From contig NZ_LR733554.1 in NCBI RefSeq assembly GCF_902506145.1, positions 1 to 64,000 on the forward strand: DNA of 64,000 nucleotides, given 5' to 3'. Of the stretch, positions 63,160 to 64,000 are shown piece after piece. The notes under the pieces are model-generated. The model saw only the letters and a list, made by a program, of their open reading frames with translations. It was not told the DNA's origin and ran no database searches. Within the stretch, counting starts at the first letter, position 1. Each line of letters opens with the position of its first letter. The translations under genes were made by a program, and so were the position numbers. This stretch comes from Burkholderia sp. 8Y. Its GTDB lineage: Bacteria > Pseudomonadota > Gammaproteobacteria > Burkholderiales > Burkholderiaceae.

Positions 63160-63483
63160 ATGCCACGCACCGAACGAAAGCAGGCCGACATGAAGCGCCC
63201 GTCCTGGCCCGGACGAAGTTCCGCCAATGTACGGACGATCATCGATGAACCCGTGACGAAACTGCGCGGCTGCCGCCTTTCCGCGCCTATCGTGCAGCCG
63301 TGGGGCGCGTCGTGCCGCGTAGTCGAATGGATCAACATTCGCGGCGAACGCTCGTTCATCGCGGTGCATGTGAGCGCGACCGAACCGGAAATCCGCGAGC
63401 GCATGCGCCAGCACGCCAACGGGCAACGCCACGTCGCGCTCGACGCCGCCGCGCTCGGCCGGCCGAAACTGCGGAGGGCGTAA
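63160..63483 (+). CDS. Small hypothetical protein (107 aa)
   Basis: The protein is basic and polar, with a conserved-looking middle: RTIIDEPVTKLRGCRLSAPI and PWGASCRVVEWINIRGERSF, ending with an Arg-rich tail. No membrane segment or known domain. It lies 2 bp before the divergent-receiver regulator gene and probably belongs to that transcript. Upstream ATG at 63160 has no strong ribosome-binding site; Met11 is a possible start. Confidence 0.45.
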   Translation: MPRTERKQADMKRPSWPGRSSANVRTIIDEPVTKLRGCRLSAPIVQPWGASCRVVEWINIRGERSFIAVHVSATEPEIRERMRQHANGQRHVALDAAALGRPKLRRA

Positions 63484-63485
63484 CG

Positions 63486-64000
63486 ATGATGTCGCAGTCA
63501 CATGATTCTCATCGCATCGTCATCGTCGAGCCGGACGAGGGGGTTCGGCAAAAACTAGCCGCATTTCTTTCACGCTATTACCCGGCAACGCGATCGATCG
63601 CAAACGCGCGAACACTCGCCGAGGAAATTGACCATACGAAGCCATCGCTGATCCTGCTCAGCAACGAACTCACCAACACGCCCCTGGCCGCCGTGCTCTG
63701 CGATCTCCGCACGCTGCACTCGGACATTGCGGTGCTCGTCATCGGCGCGCCGCACGGCTGGATGGACGCGATCACCTGTCTCGATCTCGGTGCCGACGAC
63801 TTCGTGCAATCGCCCTGCAACGAGCGCGAGATTCTTTCGCGGATGCGCAACCTATTGCGGCATCGCGCGGGGCGCGCGTTGCCGGTCACGCCCGGCGACG
63901 GCAAGCTGTGCCTCGGCGACTTCGTGCTCGATCCGGTGAAGCGCACGGTCAAGCGCAAACGCGTATCCATAGACGTACACGACAAGTTGTTCGAACTTCT
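63486..64000 (+). CDS. OmpR-like response regulator with degenerate receiver (3' truncated by window edge)
   Basis: The frame is open from ATG 63486 to the window end (171 codons). The receiver fold is clear (HRIVIVEPDEGVRQKLAAFL; CLDLGADDFVQSPCNEREIL). The phosphoacceptor Asp is replaced: SLILLSNELTNTP has Ser where LILLD is usual. The conserved Thr is Gly (VLVIGAPHG) and the conserved Lys is Ser (VQSPCNE). The start of an OmpR-type winged helix follows (LGDFVLDPVKRTVKRKRVSI). It would thus act without normal phosphorylation, as known for some atypical regulators. No cognate kinase gene lies on this strand within the window. Confidence 0.75.
   Translation, partial: MMSQSHDSHRIVIVEPDEGVRQKLAAFLSRYYPATRSIANARTLAEEIDHTKPSLILLSNELTNTPLAAVLCDLRTLHSDIAVLVIGAPHGWMDAITCLDLGADDFVQSPCNEREILSRMRNLLRHRAGRALPVTPGDGKLCLGDFVLDPVKRTVKRKRVSIDVHDKLFEL

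Noticed and set aside
1-64000. CRISPR arrays, rRNA and tRNA genes
   Set aside because: No regularly spaced repeats and no tRNA-like GTTCRANYC arms with partner stems were seen on reading through.

Overview
The window looks like accessory DNA from a Burkholderiaceae genome of the Paraburkholderia, Caballeronia or Burkholderia type. The evidence is the high GC content, two porins with the typical leader and an N-terminus rich in SVTLYG, DUF4148 proteins, and many aromatic-catabolism genes under LysR and IclR control. A Rep_3-like initiator remnant, a tyrosine recombinase and a dif-like palindrome suggest a secondary replicon, or an integrated one. I saw no rRNA, tRNA or CRISPR array.

Layout. 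(1) 1-5.3 kb is the end of an exopolysaccharide or O-antigen cluster: glycosyltransferase end, Wzx-like flippase, exported beta-helix protein, small protein, ATP-grasp ligase. (2) 5.3-12.4 kb is a sparse mosaic: an aldo/keto-reductase homologue missing three of its four catalytic residues, a Rep_3 relic, a polytopic membrane protein, and an ankyrin lipoprotein gene overlapping an M50-like membrane metalloprotease gene. (3) 12.4-19.3 kb is a defence and mobility segment: a TumE-type toxin-antitoxin pair with a palindromic operator, a tyrosine recombinase, a translationally coupled nuclease and Ski2-like helicase pair resembling Hachiman, a 28-bp dif-like site, and an HU protein. (4) 20.6-24.1 kb is a shikimate-dehydrogenase-like enzyme with an MHS-type transporter, divergent from an IclR regulator.

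(5) 24.6-50.9 kb is a large catabolic region. Two tannase/feruloyl-esterase-type exported hydrolases flank two operons that begin with almost identical copies of one FAD monooxygenase gene (1,324-bp direct repeat, one mismatch seen). Operon 1 runs monooxygenase, FAH-family enzyme, alpha/beta hydrolase, class II aldolase, leaderless ModA-like protein, VOC protein, exported class II aldolase, PrpF-like isomerase, porin. Operon 2 runs monooxygenase, PEP-mutase/isocitrate-lyase-family enzyme, MFS transporter, exported ModA-like protein. A divergent LysR regulator lies before operon 2. Both operons have a T-N11-A palindrome centred about 65 bp upstream of the inferred transcription start. Two MmgE/PrpD proteins with Tat-like leaders follow. 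My reading is that ester-linked aromatics are hydrolysed outside the cytoplasm, taken up through the porin and MFS permease, hydroxylated, cleaved and split by the aldolase, tautomerase and lyase steps. Several enzymes that are normally cytoplasmic carry export signals here, which suggests that part of the pathway is periplasmic.

(6) 51.4-64 kb holds an EnvZ/OmpR-like two-component pair, a Ser-rich protein, an orphan type II secretin, about 2 kb of gene relics (IS3-family transposase, tannase 3' end, chemotaxis receptor), a second porin, a second two-component pair, and a truncated response regulator whose receiver lacks the phosphoacceptor Asp.

All family calls come from reading motifs by eye. 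No database search was run.
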